From Thermoplasmata archaeon (GTDB taxonomy: Archaea > Thermoplasmatota > Thermoplasmata > UBA184), in NCBI GenBank assembly GCA_027314845.1, contig DAHVAA010000056.1:1-8918 (forward strand): a DNA stretch of 8,918 bases, read 5' to 3'. This document shows positions 7,101-8,918 of the stretch, piece by piece; within the stretch, counting starts at the first letter, position 1; each line of letters starts with the position of its first letter. Made by a program: the position numbers and the translations under genes. The notes below the pieces were generated by a model. It saw only the letters and a program-made list of their open reading frames with translations. It was not told where the DNA came from and ran no database searches.

Positions 7101-7108
7101 TTATCTAA
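7101..7108 (+). promoter_or_regulatory. TATA-like box of the small membrane protein gene
   Basis: TTATCTAA lies 22-29 nt before the ATG at 7130 and is the only AT-rich run near that start. The spacing suits leaderless transcription from about the start codon. It is preceded by AAGGG, and the octamer AAGGGTTA formed at this junction also occurs at 7030-7037 over the divergent promoter. Confidence 0.45.
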
Positions 7109-7129
7109 CGAGGCCCGGCTCGCCGGCCG

Positions 7130-7378
7130 ATGGTGGAAGAGACCCGCCGGGTCCCGGCCGCGGTTCCGGGGATGTCGACCGCTCGCAAGGCGACGGTTTG
7201 GGGGTTCGCTCTCCTCGTGGTCCTCGCGGTCGCCTTCTACGTCTGGTGGGGGGTCGCGTATTCGGCCTGGCTCGACAACGGCGTGTACGCCTTCGTGATC
7301 ACGTTGCTCCTCTTCGGCCTGGCCGGCATGTGGCTCGTGCTGCCGAACCCTCCGTCGCCGGCCCCGCCGACTCCCTGA
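7130..7378 (+). CDS. Small two-helix membrane protein, unknown function
   Basis: 82-aa protein that I do not recognise. A basic N-terminal segment (R6, R7, R19, K20) precedes a hydrophobic helix at about 21-43 (with FYVWWGVAY at its end), a short loop containing D49-N50, a second hydrophobic helix at about 51-71, and an uncharged Pro-rich tail. The positive-inside pattern suggests both termini face the cytoplasm. There is no cleavable signal peptide pattern, no cysteines and no catalytic motif. A correctly spaced TATA-like box supports the ATG at 7130; M15 (7172) is an alternative start that would keep both helices. It is divergent from the TPR operon and ends 4 nt before the convergent proS stop. 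The clear two-helix pattern and the promoter argue that it is a real gene. Confidence 0.7.
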   Translation: MVEETRRVPAAVPGMSTARKATVWGFALLVVLAVAFYVWWGVAYSAWLDNGVYAFVITLLLFGLAGMWLVLPNPPSPAPPTP

Positions 7379-7382
7379 GAGC

Positions 7383-8810
7383 TTAGAGCGGTCGTCCCGC
7401 CAGCGCCCAGCGGACCCCGTCCGTCGCTCCGCAGCCAATGCACGGACCGAGCGGTCCGGTCTCGAACGGGAGCTCCTCTTCGGGGGTCCCGAGCAGGGCG
7501 CCCCCGATCGCGTTCTCGACTCGGTGACCACATTCTTCCCGACCGCACCAGGAGAGGTAACGGACCCGTTCGGAACCCTCGAGCTCGCCGAGCGAGCCGG
7601 CCCGGGCGAACGACTCGCGGAACGTGGCCTGCGCGTGCTCGGAGAGCGCCCGGTCGAAGGCGGCCAGGCGGTCGCCGACATCCCGCTCGATCGCGTCGAA
7701 GCTCACGGGTCCCTTATGCCCGGTCCGGTCGACGGCGGTCGCCGAACGGCTCTCGGCCTCCCGGCGCCCGACCTCGAGCCGCAGCGGCACCCCTCGCAAC
7801 TCCCAGCGATAGTACTTGGCGCCCGGCCGCTCCTCGCTGTCGTCGAGGTGCACGCGGCGGCCCGCGCGGACGAGTCGGTCCCGGAGCTCCGCGGCGGCGG
7901 CCCGAGGGCCCTCGCCCCCACCGGCACTGACGATCGGAACGATCACGACCTCGTACGGGGCGACCGAGGTCGGGAAGACGACCCCCTTCGTGTCGCCGTG
8001 GACCGAGACGATCGCTCCCAGCAGCCGCTCCGAGAGCCCGAAGGTCGTCTGGTGGACGAGTCGCTGGCTCCCGTCCGCGGCCTCGTAGCGGATCGCGTAC
8101 GGTCCGGAGAAGTTCTCTCGGTAATGGTGCACGCTCCCGAGCTGGAGGGTCCGGGCCCCCCCGACCGGGGCGTCGAACGCCACCGAGTAGAACGCGCCGG
8201 GGAACTTGTCCCAATCCGGTCGCCGGATTGCGAGGTACGGGAGCGCGTACGCCTCGCTCATCCGGCGGAACGCCGCGAGGTTCGAACCGACGCGCCCGGT
8301 GGCGGCCGCTTCGTCGACCTGGCAGGTGTGCTCCTCGAAGAAGTGGATCTCGCGGACCCGGAAGAACGGCCGCGTGGTCTTCGTTTCGTAGCGGAAGACG
8401 TTCACGATCTGGTAGACGTTGAGCGGCAGGTCGCGGTGGGACCGGACCCATAGCGCAAAGACGGGGTACATCGCGGTCTCGCTCGTGGGGCGCAGGACGA
8501 GGGGGATGTCGAGGTCCGAGGCGCCTCCCTTCGTCACCCAGAACACCTCGGCGTCGAACCCTTTGATGTGCTCCTTCTCTTTCGCGAACTCGTTCGCGGG
8601 GATCAGCGTGGGGAACTCGACCGGCGTCGACCCGGTGGCCTCGATCTCCCGGACGATCACCCGGTCGAGGTTCCGTCGCGCGGCGAAACCGTAGGGGGTC
8701 CAGATGTTCATCCCCTTCACGCCGTAGCGCTTGTCCGAGAGGCCCGCCTCCTCGACCACCGCGAGGTACCAGTCGATGAACGCGGAGGCCTTGTCGGGCA
8801 GCTCGACCAT
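7383..8810 (-). CDS. proS: Prolyl-tRNA synthetase, archaeal/eukaryotic type
   Basis: Class II aminoacyl-tRNA synthetase, 475 aa, the normal length for the ProS type without an editing insertion. It activates proline with ATP and charges tRNA(Pro) in the cytosol. Visible evidence: RPTSETAMYPVF (107-118), the proline-binding TxE loop with T109 and E111; class II motif 2 around RYETKTTRPFFRVRE (140-154), with R140, R152 and E154; FHTxH-region variant EEHTCQ (159-164); HHYRENF (228-234); motif 3 GLSERLLGA (258-266), with R262 for ATP; an anticodon-binding domain (about 287-385); and a C-terminal zinc-type domain with C422, C427, C457 and C460. The protein ends GRPL, whereas relatives usually end in a conserved Tyr (GRSY). 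The ATG at 8810 is supported by a TATA box about 30 nt upstream. It is convergent with the small membrane protein gene. Confidence 0.95.
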   Translation of the reverse strand: MVELPDKASAFIDWYLAVVEEAGLSDKRYGVKGMNIWTPYGFAARRNLDRVIVREIEATGSTPVEFPTLIPANEFAKEKEHIKGFDAEVFWVTKGGASDLDIPLVLRPTSETAMYPVFALWVRSHRDLPLNVYQIVNVFRYETKTTRPFFRVREIHFFEEHTCQVDEAAATGRVGSNLAAFRRMSEAYALPYLAIRRPDWDKFPGAFYSVAFDAPVGGARTLQLGSVHHYRENFSGPYAIRYEAADGSQRLVHQTTFGLSERLLGAIVSVHGDTKGVVFPTSVAPYEVVIVPIVSAGGGEGPRAAAAELRDRLVRAGRRVHLDDSEERPGAKYYRWELRGVPLRLEVGRREAESRSATAVDRTGHKGPVSFDAIERDVGDRLAAFDRALSEHAQATFRESFARAGSLGELEGSERVRYLSWCGREECGHRVENAIGGALLGTPEEELPFETGPLGPCIGCGATDGVRWALAGRPL

Positions 8811-8837
8811 GGGGGCCTCGGAAGGGACCGGTCTACG

Positions 8838-8844
8838 GTATAAG
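8838..8844 (-). promoter_or_regulatory. TATA box of proS
   Basis: Minus-strand CTTATAC lies 28-34 nt before the proS ATG at 8810, the expected archaeal position for a leaderless transcript. The AT-rich island 8839-8850 reads TATAAGGGTATA on the plus strand, so the opposite strand also carries TATA-like cores and the site could serve both directions. No clear Shine-Dalgarno precedes proS. Confidence 0.55.
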
Positions 8845-8850
8845 GGTATA

Positions 8851-8918
8851 GGGGCGAGCGACCCGTCCTTCTCGGACGACCGGCCGGTGTCGAACCCGTC
8901 GACCTCGAGCGGTTCGTT
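8851..8918. other. Right-edge intergenic stretch or start of a neighbouring gene
   Basis: GC-rich sequence beyond the proS promoter. A GTG at 8887 opens a plus-strand frame to the window edge (beginning MSNPSTSSGS if translated) and lies about 43-48 nt downstream of the plus-strand TATAAG at 8839-8844. The same bases are also open on the minus strand, so nothing can be settled. A T-arm-like GGGTTCGA on the minus strand does not form a 5-bp stem, so no tRNA is called. Confidence 0.2.

Noticed and set aside
5292..7298. Long plus-strand open frame opposite the ATPase-less TPR gene
   Set aside because: It mirrors the coding strand's codon pattern, has no recognisable domain, and runs through the divergent promoter region.
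7524..8453. 309-codon plus-strand open frame opposite proS
   Set aside because: Antisense shadow of a firmly identified synthetase.
8880..8905. GGGTTCGA on the minus strand as a tRNA T-arm
   Set aside because: The flanks do not form a 5-bp stem and no acceptor or anticodon arm is present.

Overview
The window is a gene-dense, very GC-rich stretch that reads as an archaeal chromosome. Three things support this: an archaeal/eukaryotic-type prolyl-tRNA synthetase, a Taw2/TYW2-type wyosine tRNA enzyme, and AT-rich TATA-like boxes about 22-38 nt upstream of several starts with no Shine-Dalgarno motif at any of them, which implies leaderless or nearly leaderless transcripts. The proteins are rich in Arg and Ala but not strongly acidic, which argues against a haloarchaeon. 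A UbiE/MenG-type quinone methyltransferase together with this base composition suggests a high-GC Thermoplasmata-like euryarchaeon; that placement is inference. I see no mobile element, CRISPR array, rRNA, tRNA or phage gene.

Layout. On the + strand come the last 23 codons of an unidentified gene (1-72), then taw2 (84-959). It converges with a minus-strand block, and the two stop codons share one CTAG (956-959). Read in its own direction, the minus-strand block is: an ATPase-less TPR protein (7007-5382), a STAND/AAA-type ATPase with TPRs (5367-2959), a MenG/UbiE-like methyltransferase (2947-2123) and a class I/II aminotransferase (2098-956). The gaps are 14, 11 and 24 nt, so this looks like one operon with a possible extra promoter inside the 3' end of the first gene. 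A 122-bp divergent intergenic region (7008-7129) separates it from a small two-helix membrane protein on the + strand (7130-7378). That gene in turn converges with proS (8810-7383, minus) across 4 nt. The right edge holds the proS promoter and perhaps the start of a divergent gene.

Working together. taw2 and proS are translation and tRNA-modification housekeeping genes. The four-gene minus-strand block is the distinctive part. Two adjacent paralogous signalling-type proteins share a winged-helix-like module followed by TPRs, but only the second has the P-loop ATPase, and neither has a recognisable output domain. They are followed by a likely quinone methyltransferase and an aminotransferase of unknown substrate. 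No stretch longer than 300 bases lacks a gene. Most other long open frames here are GC-driven shadows of these genes.
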